DNA of 27,456 bases from DATGKK01 sp035294725 (GTDB lineage Bacteria > Actinomycetota > Acidimicrobiia > Acidimicrobiales > Bog-793), in NCBI GenBank assembly GCA_035294725.1, contig DATGKK010000028.1, positions 1-27,456 on the forward strand. Direction: 5' to 3'. Positions 1-8,273 of this stretch are shown one piece after another (position 1 is the stretch's first letter; each line of letters starts with the position of its first letter). The notes under the pieces are model-generated. The model made no database searches. It was not told the origin of the DNA and worked only from the letters and a program-made list of their open reading frames with translations. The position numbers were made by a program, and so were the translations under genes.

Positions 1-179
1 ATCCACAAGCCGACCAGGCTCACGACCGTGGCGCCGGTCGTGACGCTCGTCGCGGGCAGGCGACGGGCGGCGTCGTAGGCCGAGACCCCGAACAGCGACA
101 GGGCGAAGCCTCCGGCCAGGCCGACGAGCGCCTCGGCGATCCCGAAGGGATTGCCGGTCGCCCGGTTCGCTCGGCTCAC
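1..179 (-). CDS. Partial membrane protein running off the left edge
   Basis: A minus-strand frame opens with GTG at 179 and stays open to the window edge, giving 59 residues of an N-terminus. It begins VSRANRATGNPFGIAEALVG and is mostly hydrophobic, with two likely membrane helices (about residues 13-34 and 43-59). No ATG or other GTG lies in the same frame upstream, so 179 is the only reasonable start, although no clear Shine-Dalgarno precedes it. It would be transcribed divergently from ftsH, about 70 bp away. I do not recognise the family. The C-terminus is missing, so length and role cannot be judged. Confidence 0.45.
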   Translation of the reverse strand, partial: MSRANRATGNPFGIAEALVGLAGGFALSLFGVSAYDAARRLPATSVTTGATVVSLVGLW

Positions 180-238
180 CAGGGCGCCCGGGAGTCCAAC
201 GAGCGCGTCGCGATGCCTGGGGAAGGGCTCATCCCGCC

Positions 239-244
239 TACCAT
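239..244 (+). promoter_or_regulatory. Candidate -10 box of a leaderless ftsH transcript
   Basis: TACCAT (four of six matches to TATAAT, including the important T, A and final T) ends six bases before the GTG start at 251. No Shine-Dalgarno precedes that GTG and no good -35 box is visible. The spacing fits a transcript that begins on the start codon itself. Confidence 0.35.
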
Positions 245-250
245 GTTGCC

Positions 251-2356
251 GTGAATCGCAATCCCCAAGACCTGCGGCCGGGAGGTGGCGGGCGCTCCTC
301 GTCGAGCGGCCCTGATCAGCCGTGGCGCTGGCTGCTCGTGCTCGGGCTCGTGATCGTCCTCGTCCTGTTCCTCACGCACGCCTTCTCGCGCAGCAACGTG
401 AGGTCGCTCGGCTACAGCCAGTTCGTCCACGACGTGACATCGAAGCAGGTGGCGAGCGCGACCTACAACAACGAGAACGGGACGATCACCGGCACGCTCG
501 CGAACGGCCAGAGCTACTCGACCACGGCCGGCATCCCGCTCCCGACCGACGTGCAGAACACGCTGCTCAAAGAGGGGATCAAGCTCAACTTCTCCACCCC
601 GCCGAGCAACATCCTCACCGACCTCGTGATCTACGTGCTGCCCATCGTGGTCCTGTTCGGGCTGTTCATCTGGCTCAACCGGCGGGCACAGGGGCAGATG
701 TCGGGGATCATGTCGATCGGCCGGTCGCGGGCCAAGCTCTACACGACCGAGCGGCCGCGCACCACGTTCAACGACGTCGCCGGCTACCAGGGCGTGAAGC
801 AGGAGATCAGCGAGGTCGTCGACTTCCTCAAGAACTCCGGGCGCTTCCGCGACATCGGAGCCCGGGTGCCGAAAGGCGTCCTGCTCGTCGGGCCGCCGGG
901 AACCGGCAAGACGCTGCTCGCCCGCGCCGTGGCCGGTGAGGCGGGCGTGCCCTTCCTCTCGGTGAGCGGCTCGGACTTCATGGAGATGTTCGTCGGCGTG
1001 GGAGCGAGCCGGGTGCGCGACCTGTTCCAGACCGCCCGCAAGCAGGCGCCGGCCATCATCTTCGTGGACGAGATCGACTCGATCGGCCGCAAACGGGGGG
1101 CCGGCCTCGGTGGTGGCCACGACGAGCGGGAGCAGACGCTGAACCAGATGCTCTCGGAGATGGACGGCTTCGACCCGGCCGAGGGCATCGTCATCATGGC
1201 GGCCACGAACCGGCCCGACATCCTCGACCCCGCCCTGCTGCGTCCGGGCCGCTTCGACCGCCAGATCGTCGTGCCCCTGCCCGACCTCGAGGAGCGCCTC
1301 CCGATCCTGCAGGTCCACTGTCGGGACAAGCGGATCGGGCCCGACGTCGATCTCATGATCGTCGCCAGGGGCACCCCGGGCATGAGCGGTGCCGAGCTCG
1401 CCAACCTCGTCAACGAGTCGGCGCTCCACGCCGTGCGCCGCGGCAGCCAGTACATCGAGATGCGCGACTTCGACGCCGCCAGAGACCGGGTGCTCATGGG
1501 GCAGCGGCGGGACTCGATGGTGCTGTCGGAGGACGAGAAGGAGCGGGTGGCCTTCCACGAGGGGGGCCACGCCGTGCTCGCCTACGTGCTCCCCCACGCC
1601 GATCCCCTCCTCAAGGTCAGCATCATCCCGACCGGGATGGCCCTCGGCGTGACCCAGCAGCTGCCCGCCGAGGAGCAGCACATCTACCGCCGCGAGTACA
1701 TCGAGGACTCCCTGTGTGTGCGCATGGGCGGGCGCGTCGCCGAGAAGCTCGTCTACGACGGGCTCTCCACCGGGGCGAGCGACGACCTCCAGCGCAACAC
1801 CGAGCTCGCCCGCAAGATGGTGCGGGAGTGGGGCATGTCGGACCGGATCGGGCCCATGGCCTGGGGCTCGCAGGGCCAGGTCTTCCTCGGCGAGGACCTC
1901 ATGCACACCCGGGACTACTCCGAGGACACGAGCCGGGTCGTCGATGAGGAGATCGAGCGGATCCTGCGGGCACAGGAGCTGCGCGCCGAGAACCTCTTGA
2001 AGGAGCACCGGGCCGGCCTCGAGGCCGTGGCCCGGGCGCTCCTCGAGCACGAGACCGTGGACGGCGCCGAGATCGCCCGCCTCGTGGACGAGGCCTACGG
2101 TCGCCCGGTGCACGGCAGCGAGGGCAAGCCGGGCTCGGAGGCCGAGCGCTACGCCCCGGCCCTCACGGGCGGGAGCGCCTCGACCATCGTCCTCACCCCG
2201 CAGGCCGAGCACGTGCCGGTGCAGGCGGCACAACCTTCGTGGGCCCCGCCGAGCGCGCCGAGCCCGGAGCGGCCGCCGCTCGTGCCGCCGACAGGTCCGA
2301 CGAACGGCTCCTCGGGCGCTTCGACGCCACCGCCGGGGAGCACGCCCGGCGCCTGA
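251..2356 (+). CDS. ftsH: ATP-dependent zinc metalloprotease FtsH
   Basis: This 701-residue protein is a membrane-anchored AAA+ protease that extracts and degrades damaged membrane proteins and some cytosolic regulators, acting as a hexamer. Domains run in the canonical order: first membrane helix (about 25-45), extracytoplasmic domain (about 48-120), second helix (about 122-142), AAA module with Walker A GPPGTGKT (214-221), Walker B IIFVDEID (269-276) and the second region of homology near 319-338, then the M41 peptidase with zinc site HEGGH (436-440) and a third-ligand Asp at 511/512 in GASDDLQ. The last 60 or so residues are a Pro/Ser-rich tail. The second residue of the zinc motif is Gly where Ala is usual (HEAGH), which still fits HEXXH. 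The start is GTG, probably leaderless. The gene is convergent with the DUF5719-like gene, 56 bp away. Confidence 0.97.
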   Translation: MNRNPQDLRPGGGGRSSSSGPDQPWRWLLVLGLVIVLVLFLTHAFSRSNVRSLGYSQFVHDVTSKQVASATYNNENGTITGTLANGQSYSTTAGIPLPTDVQNTLLKEGIKLNFSTPPSNILTDLVIYVLPIVVLFGLFIWLNRRAQGQMSGIMSIGRSRAKLYTTERPRTTFNDVAGYQGVKQEISEVVDFLKNSGRFRDIGARVPKGVLLVGPPGTGKTLLARAVAGEAGVPFLSVSGSDFMEMFVGVGASRVRDLFQTARKQAPAIIFVDEIDSIGRKRGAGLGGGHDEREQTLNQMLSEMDGFDPAEGIVIMAATNRPDILDPALLRPGRFDRQIVVPLPDLEERLPILQVHCRDKRIGPDVDLMIVARGTPGMSGAELANLVNESALHAVRRGSQYIEMRDFDAARDRVLMGQRRDSMVLSEDEKERVAFHEGGHAVLAYVLPHADPLLKVSIIPTGMALGVTQQLPAEEQHIYRREYIEDSLCVRMGGRVAEKLVYDGLSTGASDDLQRNTELARKMVREWGMSDRIGPMAWGSQGQVFLGEDLMHTRDYSEDTSRVVDEEIERILRAQELRAENLLKEHRAGLEAVARALLEHETVDGAEIARLVDEAYGRPVHGSEGKPGSEAERYAPALTGGSASTIVLTPQAEHVPVQAAQPSWAPPSAPSPERPPLVPPTGPTNGSSGASTPPPGSTPGA

Positions 2357-2412
2357 AGCTGGCGGCCGGTCCCGCCCTGTCGCCCGGGGCCGGCGCTGCG
2401 GTCAGGCCGTCC

Positions 2413-3990
2413 TCAGGGGCGCGCCGGAACCCCGACCGCGCTCGTTGGAGCCTCGTTCCCGACCGAGTCGATCATGCTCTCGACGAGCAAGGGGGACCCC
2501 GCCCTCACCTCGAGGCCGAGGGAGCCAGGGTGGCCCCTAACGAGCCGGGCAAGACGGACGACCACGCTCGCTCCGGCCGGGACGCGCACGCGACCAACCA
2601 GCGCAGGCAAGCGCTGCCCGGAGCTGGCCGAGAGTGCCTCGATCACGGCCTCGGTCGACCGCCCAGTGCTCGTGAGCACGAGCCGGCTGCTCACGTGCGC
2701 GCTCTCCTCGATGCCGGGAAGGAGCCACGTCCCGGCTCCACCGGCGACGACGGCCGAGGTCGACACGACGACCTGGTGGATCCCCACCCTGCGATAGGTC
2801 TCGTGGGAGACGACGATGCCGACGCCGTGGGTGCTGGCCACGCTCAGCGCCCCGCCGAGGGCTGTCCCCTTCCCTGCGACCGGCGCGTCGACGGTGACGG
2901 TCGCGCCGGGAGCGACCTCGACGGTGAGGCTCGCCGAGCCGGCGCCGGCAACGGTCGTGCTAACCCGGACCGCGGCGGGCCGGCTCCCGGGGTCGAACAG
3001 CTGCACGCCCTCGGAGATCGACGGCGAGGCTGCCCCGAGCGGCATCACTGCCGCCGTCAGCGGCCGCCCGATGCCGACGGCGAGGGCGACGCCGCTCTCG
3101 AGGTAGCTGTGCCCGGGGCCGAGCAGGCCTGTCGTGACCGTCTCGTCGAGGGTCGTGAGCGAGCCCAGCACGATCGTGCCCACCGTCGCCGTCGCCGCGA
3201 TCGCGAGGTGCGAGCGCAAGGGGACGTAGCGGCCGAGGTCGACGAGGACGAGGCTCCGTGGAGCGACCTCGATCCCCTGGTAGGCCGCCGGCTGAACGCT
3301 CCCGGAGGGGGTGCCGACGGTGAGGTTGACGACCGCGGGCGCGTCGGTCGGGTCGAACAGGGCCGCCTCGACGGTAGAGGAGCCGGCCGTCACCCCGGAG
3401 GCGGTGTACGCCGTTCGGCCGGAGCCCGTGGCACATGGCGTCTCGAGCACGCCTGAGGGGCTCTCGTCGGTCTCGCTCACGGCCACGGCCGGCCCGGTGA
3501 CCGTCACGCCCACCGCCGCCTCGACGGCGGTGGGAAGGCTCGAGGGCGGCGCCGAGGTCGAGCTGCCGGCGCTCCCATGACCACTCGGGTGGTGGCCGGC
3601 TGCTGGTGCCAGCTGCAGCCCGGGAGGAACCGGCACGGGCACCTCCCGCTCGGAGTGGGCCGGCAGCTGCAGCACCTCGGTCCGCGCCGGCAGCGCCCGG
3701 CCCTCGGGATGGGCGGCCGAGACCGCCACCTCGGCGACCAGGATGCTCGCCTCGGCCCTGCGATCGGAGGGATTGAGCAACGAGATCTGCGCGCTGGACC
3801 GGGCTGAGATGGTGAGCGGCCCCGGGCAGTCCCAGACGCTCGCCCCCGCCCGGGAGAGGTCGACGGCGGCGAGCAGGCTGCCTGGCGGGCGAGGCCTCGG
3901 GGCACGCCGGCCCCCCGTGGTGAGGGCGCCGGCGACGAGCAACGCGACGAGGGTGGCTCCGACGAGGACGAGGGAGAGGGTCCGCCTCAC
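2413..3990 (-). CDS. DUF5719-like secreted or membrane-anchored protein
   Basis: This 525-residue protein starts at the GTG at 3990, which overlaps the TGA of the upstream glycosyltransferase (GTGA), so the two are translationally coupled. The frame stays open to an ATG at 4047, but that would add 19 Arg/Gly-rich residues and a longer overlap. The N-terminus, VRRTLSLVLVGATLVALL, is a signal peptide or membrane anchor. The rest is a chain of Val/Ser/Thr/Gly-rich beta-type segments, likely outside the membrane. The sequence style and the position after a large family 2 glycosyltransferase match the DUF5719 family, which I recall beside such enzymes in actinobacteria. Function is not known; a role in export or assembly of the glycan made by its partner is inference. 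Confidence 0.75.
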   Translation of the reverse strand: MRRTLSLVLVGATLVALLVAGALTTGGRRAPRPRPPGSLLAAVDLSRAGASVWDCPGPLTISARSSAQISLLNPSDRRAEASILVAEVAVSAAHPEGRALPARTEVLQLPAHSEREVPVPVPPGLQLAPAAGHHPSGHGSAGSSTSAPPSSLPTAVEAAVGVTVTGPAVAVSETDESPSGVLETPCATGSGRTAYTASGVTAGSSTVEAALFDPTDAPAVVNLTVGTPSGSVQPAAYQGIEVAPRSLVLVDLGRYVPLRSHLAIAATATVGTIVLGSLTTLDETVTTGLLGPGHSYLESGVALAVGIGRPLTAAVMPLGAASPSISEGVQLFDPGSRPAAVRVSTTVAGAGSASLTVEVAPGATVTVDAPVAGKGTALGGALSVASTHGVGIVVSHETYRRVGIHQVVVSTSAVVAGGAGTWLLPGIEESAHVSSRLVLTSTGRSTEAVIEALSASSGQRLPALVGRVRVPAGASVVVRLARLVRGHPGSLGLEVRAGSPLLVESMIDSVGNEAPTSAVGVPARP

Positions 3991-6944
3991 GGGACGCTCA
4001 GCTCCGCGCCCAGCGCGCCGGGCGCGGGCGCGCCCGGTCGGTCCCACTTCCTCCGCCTGAGGACGCCTTCGCCGAGGGCGAGCAGGAGGGCAAGGAGGCC
4101 GACCGCGACCCCGAGCTCGCGCCAGCTGCTCGACGAGGTGCCGGCGTGCCCCCGGCCGAGCGCAGCAGGAAGGCCGGTGCCATCACGGTGGCTCCAGTCC
4201 GCGTTGAGGAAGAGGACGGCGCCCGCCACGACGGGCCGCTCGACGAGGTCCTCTTGGGACGCGAGGGCCGGGAGCAGGCCACGGGGAGGCGGGGCGGCAA
4301 GCGGCGCGGACTGGCTCCCGGCGAGCTCCGGCGCATCGGCGAGCGGCACGACGACGTAGCGGATCCCGAGAGGAGCGAGCGCCTTCCCGGCATCGACGGT
4401 CGCGCCGCTCAGCGCCTCCGACACGGCCGTGGCGGCCCGCTCGAGCGGCCCGGGCGCGGGCGACGGCCAGACCTGTGCCCCTCCGGGGAGGCCGTCGGCT
4501 GTCACGTACCAGGCAAGGCCGGGCCGAAGCTGCCAACCCGAGCCCGGCAGCGACCGAGGATCGCCCAGCCAGAGCGCGCGGTAGCCGGCGCCGCCGCTCG
4601 GGAGCATGCCGGCGATCGTCGAGTCGAAGCCCTGCGCCGGCAGGTCGGCCCGGCCGCCGAGGGCAACGTCGACAGCTGGGAGCGCGCCCGCCACGAGGCA
4701 GAGCACGGCGACGCCGCCCGCGGCCTGGCGCCAGCCGAGAGCCGAGCGGGCCACGACGTCGCGCTCGAACGCGGCTACCCCGATGCCGCAGCAGGCGGCG
4801 AGAGCGGCGCCAGCAGGTGCGGAGAGCACGGCGGCCGCCCCTCCCCCGGCGCCGAGCCACCCCTCGGAGCCGGCCCAGCCGAACGCCACGGCTCCGGCTG
4901 CCGCCAACCACCACGAGGTCGCCCAGCAGAAGCGCTCACCCCTCGCCACCACGAGCGCGTAGCCGGCGGCGGCGGCGATGCCGAACGCTCCCCACCAGGC
5001 GCCGACCGGCCCCGTGTGGCCCCGCAGGAGCGACGCCGGGCTTGCGGGGCTCCCCGGCACGGCGCCGGCCAGCGCGCTCCAACGGGCGGAGCCGTCGACC
5101 CATCCCGCCGACCAGGGAAGGCAGCAGCAGAAGGCCACGACAAGACCTCCGCCGAGCACGGCGAGCATGCGGGCGGCGGGGCGGGGGCCGGCGGCCAGGC
5201 CGGAGCCGATGGCAACCGGCACGGCCAGCGCGGCGCAGGCGAGGAGACCGGTCGGCGAGAGCGCCCCGAGGAGCGCCAAGAGGAGCCCGAGCGGCACCAT
5301 CTCACCCACGAGGCCTCCCGCGCCCCGGCCGGCACGGTCGGTTGCGAACGGCGCCATCCCTGTCGCCCTGGCAAGGCGGAGCAGCACAAAAGGTGCCGCC
5401 CCGAGCGTTACGGCGGCGGCGACGTTGCCGGTCGCCAGGGCGTTCCAGCCGAAGGGGAGCCCGGCGAAGGCGGCTGCGCCGGCGAGGCGGCCCCAGCTCG
5501 AGCCGAACGGCTTGCACAGCCGCGCCACCCCGATCGCGCCGGCGGCAAGGGCGCCGATGTCGATCACCTTCCACGCCATCGCGCTGCTGTTGCCGAGGAC
5601 CATCCCGAGCAGCCCCACCACCCCGTACGCGCTCGGCGCCACGCTCGTGGGGACCGCACGGCTCGCGCCTGCGAGGTACTGGCCGAGCATGCCGGTCCCA
5701 TCGGGCATCGGGACGAGTTGGCCCACGAGGGGAAGGCGGGCGAACAGGACGTCTCGCAGTCCGACGACCGCCAGGAGGACCAGCACGGCCACGAGGACCA
5801 CCTGCCCGGTCGGGGGCTCGCCGCCGCGGACGCGCGACCAGAAGGTCTCCCGGGTAGCACCGCCCGAGAGCAGATCGCCGGCCGCGCCTGCCTGAGGTGC
5901 AGCCCGGTTCGCCCGGTCGGGCGAGGCTCGCAGGTTCCCCGGCGGCTCGGGTCGAACCAGCTGGCCGAGGCGCCCGGGCCTCACCATGCGGGCCACGAGC
6001 GTGCCATCACCGACCTGGCGGATCACCCTCAGGTGCTCCCGAGCGAGCGCCAGGCTGCGGCGGTGGGCCAGGTTCCACCTCCAGGAGCGGACCACCCGCC
6101 TCGCTCGCTCCCTCTGCCCGCTCGCCATCCCGGCCACCACCTCGACGAGGCCGAGGGCAAGGAGCTCGAGCACGACGAGGGCACGATGCCAGGACGAGTA
6201 GTTCTTGAGCGCGGCCCGAAGCTCGTGCCGGCGCCGGAGCTCGGCGGCGTCGCCGACCTCCCGCCGGCCGCTCGCGGCGATCTCGTGGTGCAGCACCCGC
6301 GCCTGGGGGGCGACGACCACCCGCGCTCCGGCCACCTGCGCCCTCCAGCAGAGGTCGACGTCCTCGCCGAAGGCGGTCATCTCGCCGTCGTAGCCCCTGA
6401 GGGCCTCGAACAGGTCAGCCCTCACGAGGGTGCAAGCGCCCGGGACGGCAAAGACCTCGCGGGCCTCGTCGTGCTGCGCCTGGTCCAGCTCGCCCGGCCG
6501 CGCCCTGGGCACCGGGCTGCCCACGCGGTTCATCCCGAGACCCACCTGGCGGAGGCGAGCAGGGTCGGCGGCATCGAGCAGCTTCGGCCCCACGATGGCG
6601 GCGTTCGACCGGAACGACTCCTCGACGAGGGCCCGCACGGCCCCGCGGTCGAGCACCACGTCGTCGTGGCAGAAGAGCAGGAAGGTCGCCCCGTGCACGC
6701 CGTTCAGCGCTTCGTCGGCGGCTGCCGCGAACCCACCCCGCTCGCTGCGCGTCCGCACGACCGCCGAGGGATCGACGGCGGCCACCCGAGCGACCAGGCC
6801 CTCCTCGCTCGCGTCGTCCACGACGAGCAACGCCAGGTTCGGGTAGTCCTGCGCGCAGAGCGACTCGAGGCACGCCTCGAACCACTCGCCCGGGTCCGAC
6901 GTCACGACGACGGCAACGACCGGCGGTACGAGCTCCTCCGGCAT
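3987..6944 (-). CDS. Large family 2 glycosyltransferase with multi-pass membrane domain
   Basis: This 985-residue protein has an N-terminal GT-A domain and a long membrane tail. The first 230 residues carry the nucleotide-sugar fold: VVAVVVTS near 9-16, VVDDAS at 41-46, the metal-binding region HDD at 93-95, and GEDVDLCWR at 193-201, typical of GT2 rhamnosyl- or galactofuranosyl-type transferases. From about residue 390 to the end there are roughly ten hydrophobic segments, with a probable extracytoplasmic stretch before the last one. I chose the ATG at 6944 because the 40 codons upstream read through the promoter region and look non-coding. The gene overlaps the DUF5719-like gene by four bases. 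It probably builds or modifies a surface polysaccharide at the membrane. Acceptor and donor are unknown. Confidence 0.85.
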   Translation of the reverse strand: MPEELVPPVVAVVVTSDPGEWFEACLESLCAQDYPNLALLVVDDASEEGLVARVAAVDPSAVVRTRSERGGFAAAADEALNGVHGATFLLFCHDDVVLDRGAVRALVEESFRSNAAIVGPKLLDAADPARLRQVGLGMNRVGSPVPRARPGELDQAQHDEAREVFAVPGACTLVRADLFEALRGYDGEMTAFGEDVDLCWRAQVAGARVVVAPQARVLHHEIAASGRREVGDAAELRRRHELRAALKNYSSWHRALVVLELLALGLVEVVAGMASGQRERARRVVRSWRWNLAHRRSLALAREHLRVIRQVGDGTLVARMVRPGRLGQLVRPEPPGNLRASPDRANRAAPQAGAAGDLLSGGATRETFWSRVRGGEPPTGQVVLVAVLVLLAVVGLRDVLFARLPLVGQLVPMPDGTGMLGQYLAGASRAVPTSVAPSAYGVVGLLGMVLGNSSAMAWKVIDIGALAAGAIGVARLCKPFGSSWGRLAGAAAFAGLPFGWNALATGNVAAAVTLGAAPFVLLRLARATGMAPFATDRAGRGAGGLVGEMVPLGLLLALLGALSPTGLLACAALAVPVAIGSGLAAGPRPAARMLAVLGGGLVVAFCCCLPWSAGWVDGSARWSALAGAVPGSPASPASLLRGHTGPVGAWWGAFGIAAAAGYALVVARGERFCWATSWWLAAAGAVAFGWAGSEGWLGAGGGAAAVLSAPAGAALAACCGIGVAAFERDVVARSALGWRQAAGGVAVLCLVAGALPAVDVALGGRADLPAQGFDSTIAGMLPSGGAGYRALWLGDPRSLPGSGWQLRPGLAWYVTADGLPGGAQVWPSPAPGPLERAATAVSEALSGATVDAGKALAPLGIRYVVVPLADAPELAGSQSAPLAAPPPRGLLPALASQEDLVERPVVAGAVLFLNADWSHRDGTGLPAALGRGHAGTSSSSWRELGVAVGLLALLLALGEGVLRRRKWDRPGAPAPGALGAELSVP

Positions 6945-6975
6945 CGAGTGGGACAGGCTACTCGGGCCCGAGTGC

Positions 6976-7004
6976 TTGCAGATGTTAGCACTACGTGCTA
7001 CACT
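6976..7004 (+). promoter_or_regulatory. Sigma70-like promoter of the phasin-like gene
   Basis: TTGCAG (6976-6981) and TACACT (6999-7004) are separated by exactly 17 bp. Transcription would start near 7011, about 47 bases before the ATG at 7058. The area is clearly richer in A and T than its surroundings and lies between divergent genes, so a minus-strand promoter for the glycosyltransferase may overlap it. Confidence 0.5.
6986..7000. promoter_or_regulatory. Perfect inverted repeat, candidate operator
   Basis: TAGCAC-TAC-GTGCTA is a perfect 6-3-6 palindrome. It fills the promoter spacer and enters the -10 box. A further AGTGCT half-site sits at 6971-6976. Such an overlap would let a dimeric repressor block RNA polymerase. 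The half-site resembles the CIRCE arm TTAGCACT, but CIRCE has a 9-base spacer, so HrcA is not indicated. The regulator is unknown. Confidence 0.5.
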
Positions 7005-7057
7005 AGATAGCGCAAGGATCGAGCAGCAGCGACAGCACCAGCAACAAGGAGAACGAG

Positions 7058-7432
7058 ATGCCAAGCTTCCGTCACGACGTGAGCCGCACTGCCCAGGACC
7101 TGAGCCGGGTGGCGCAGGACGCCGCCTATGTCGCGGTCGGCCTCGGTGTGGTCGGCTTCCAGAAGGCGCAGGTGGCCCGCCGCGACCTCATGCAGCAGCT
7201 TGAGCGCCAGCGCCGCGACGCCGAGCGTCCCCTCGCAGAGGTGAAGGGCCAGCTGGCGAAGACCTGGAACGACGTCGACGCCGCCATCGGCCAGCTCATC
7301 GAGGTGACCGACACCACCCTCGAGCCGCTCGCGGAGCGCCTCCCCACTCAGGCCCGCGACGCCGTGAAGCAGCTCCAGGAGACGAGAGACCGGGTCCGCA
7401 GCTACCTGAAGGGGCTCCTCGAGGCCGCCTGA
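7058..7432 (+). CDS. Small helical phasin-like protein of unknown function
   Basis: This 124-residue protein has a strong start: AAGGAG (7046-7051) six bases before the ATG. The N-terminal part holds a short hydrophobic stretch (AAYVAVGLGVVGFQKAQV, about 21-38). The rest is highly charged amphipathic helix with heptad-like Leu spacing, for example DLMQQLERQRRDAERPL and VKQLQETRDRVRSYLKGLLEA. That layout recalls phasins and HbhA-like surface-binding helices, and I recall similar short proteins in acidimicrobial genomes, but there is no motif that fixes a function. It has its own promoter with a palindromic operator and its own terminator, so it is a single-gene transcription unit and probably regulated. 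Confidence 0.75.
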   Translation: MPSFRHDVSRTAQDLSRVAQDAAYVAVGLGVVGFQKAQVARRDLMQQLERQRRDAERPLAEVKGQLAKTWNDVDAAIGQLIEVTDTTLEPLAERLPTQARDAVKQLQETRDRVRSYLKGLLEAA

Positions 7433-7498
7433 CCCCTGGCGAAGACGTCGGCTCCCGCGCCGCAGGTCCCCCTCCCGGCGGCGAGGTCGAGCCGGCAC

Positions 7499-7543
7499 GA
7501 AGAGGCCCGCCACCTCCGGCCGACGGAGACGGCGGGCCTCTTC
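7499..7543 (+). terminator. Strong hairpin terminator
   Basis: A perfect 13-bp inverted repeat, GAAGAGGCCCGCC (7499-7511) and GGCGGGCCTCTTC (7531-7543), encloses a 19-base loop that can itself pair CTCCG with CGGAG. It lies 66 bp after the phasin-like gene. There is no long T-run, but such G+C-rich stems commonly end transcription in actinobacteria. Confidence 0.75.
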
Positions 7544-7592
7544 ACGCGCTCGCTCGTGTGCCCGCACGGCCGCCTCGGCTAACGGCGGCGCC

Positions 7593-7621
7593 TTGACATC
7601 ATCGCAGCTCAGGCGCACACT
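7593..7621 (+). promoter_or_regulatory. Promoter with consensus -35 box, probable leaderless start
   Basis: TTGACA (7593-7598) is a perfect -35 consensus, and CACACT (7616-7621) follows after 17 bp as a weaker -10. Transcription would begin at 7628-7629, on the GTG start of the next gene. This argues against using the TTG at 7593 as a start codon. Confidence 0.5.
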
Positions 7622-7628
7622 CGATGGG

Positions 7629-8273
7629 GTGGGAGACGCCGAACGGACGGGGCGGACACGACTGGCCTGGCTCGCCGCCGTCGTCGTCGCTGTTGGGGTG
7701 GCCGGACTGCTGGTCGCGACGGTGGTTGCGGGCGGACCCGCCTCCTCGCCCTCCTCCCGGAAGGCAGATGCGATCCTGCGGAGGCTGCAGCCCAGGATCT
7801 GGAGCCGCGCCGGCACGTCCCGCACCCGCGCCCTCCTCACGGCGCAGCAGGCCTCCTTCTCAATCCCGCGGAGCGTCCCCGCCGGCGGAGTCGCCATCCT
7901 CGTGCGGAATGGACGCAACGTGGCCGCAGAGGCCTTCCTGCACAAGGCGTCAGCCCCACCGGTGATCTCCCAGGCCCAGGCCGAGGCCGACGCGCGCAGG
8001 ATCGACAATGCTCCGGGCTTGCGGGTCTCGGCGGCGACCTATGCCAACGTGACCGTTGTCGCTGACGTCTCGCCGCCGGGTGGTCCGCCGTTGAGCTCGC
8101 CGTCGCTCGTCGTCGACCGCAACGTCTGGGTCGTGGTGGTCACCGCACGGCGCCCGGTCGGGATCCCGATGGGCTGCACCAGCGCCGGGCAGTGCCCCCA
8201 GGCCCAGGTGAGCAATGACACGCTCCTTCTCGACCCGGTCACGGGCACGCTGCTCTACGGGTTCTTCTCCTAG
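7629..8273 (+). CDS. Membrane-anchored exported protein of unknown function
   Basis: This 214-residue protein begins at GTG 7629. A TTG at 7593 would add 12 residues, but that TTG is part of a consensus -35 box. One membrane helix spans about residues 12-34 (LAWLAAVVVAVGVAGLLVAT), preceded by basic residues, so the remainder is probably outside the cell. The exterior part has no motif I recognise. It contains a two-Cys segment (GCTSAGQC) near the C-terminus that could form a disulphide, and the closing residues (TGTLLYGFFS) have the look of a PepSY-like or sensor-domain edge, which I do not claim. The last 59 bases are shared with the next gene in another frame. Confidence 0.7.
   Translation: MGDAERTGRTRLAWLAAVVVAVGVAGLLVATVVAGGPASSPSSRKADAILRRLQPRIWSRAGTSRTRALLTAQQASFSIPRSVPAGGVAILVRNGRNVAAEAFLHKASAPPVISQAQAEADARRIDNAPGLRVSAATYANVTVVADVSPPGGPPLSSPSLVVDRNVWVVVVTARRPVGIPMGCTSAGQCPQAQVSNDTLLLDPVTGTLLYGFFS

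Noticed and set aside
176..2233. A 685-codon open frame on the minus strand opposite ftsH
   Set aside because: It is rich in Arg, His, Asp, Gly and Leu without any motif and lies fully antisense to a certain ftsH. High-GC genes give such shadow frames.
6986..7000. CIRCE element (HrcA operator)
   Set aside because: The arm TTAGCACT is similar, but the spacer is 3 instead of 9 bases and no chaperone gene follows.
4146..7010. A 954-codon plus-strand frame opposite the large glycosyltransferase
   Set aside because: Composition (Arg, Gly, Pro, His, Glu) and lack of motifs show a shadow of the minus-strand gene, which has clear GT2 motifs.
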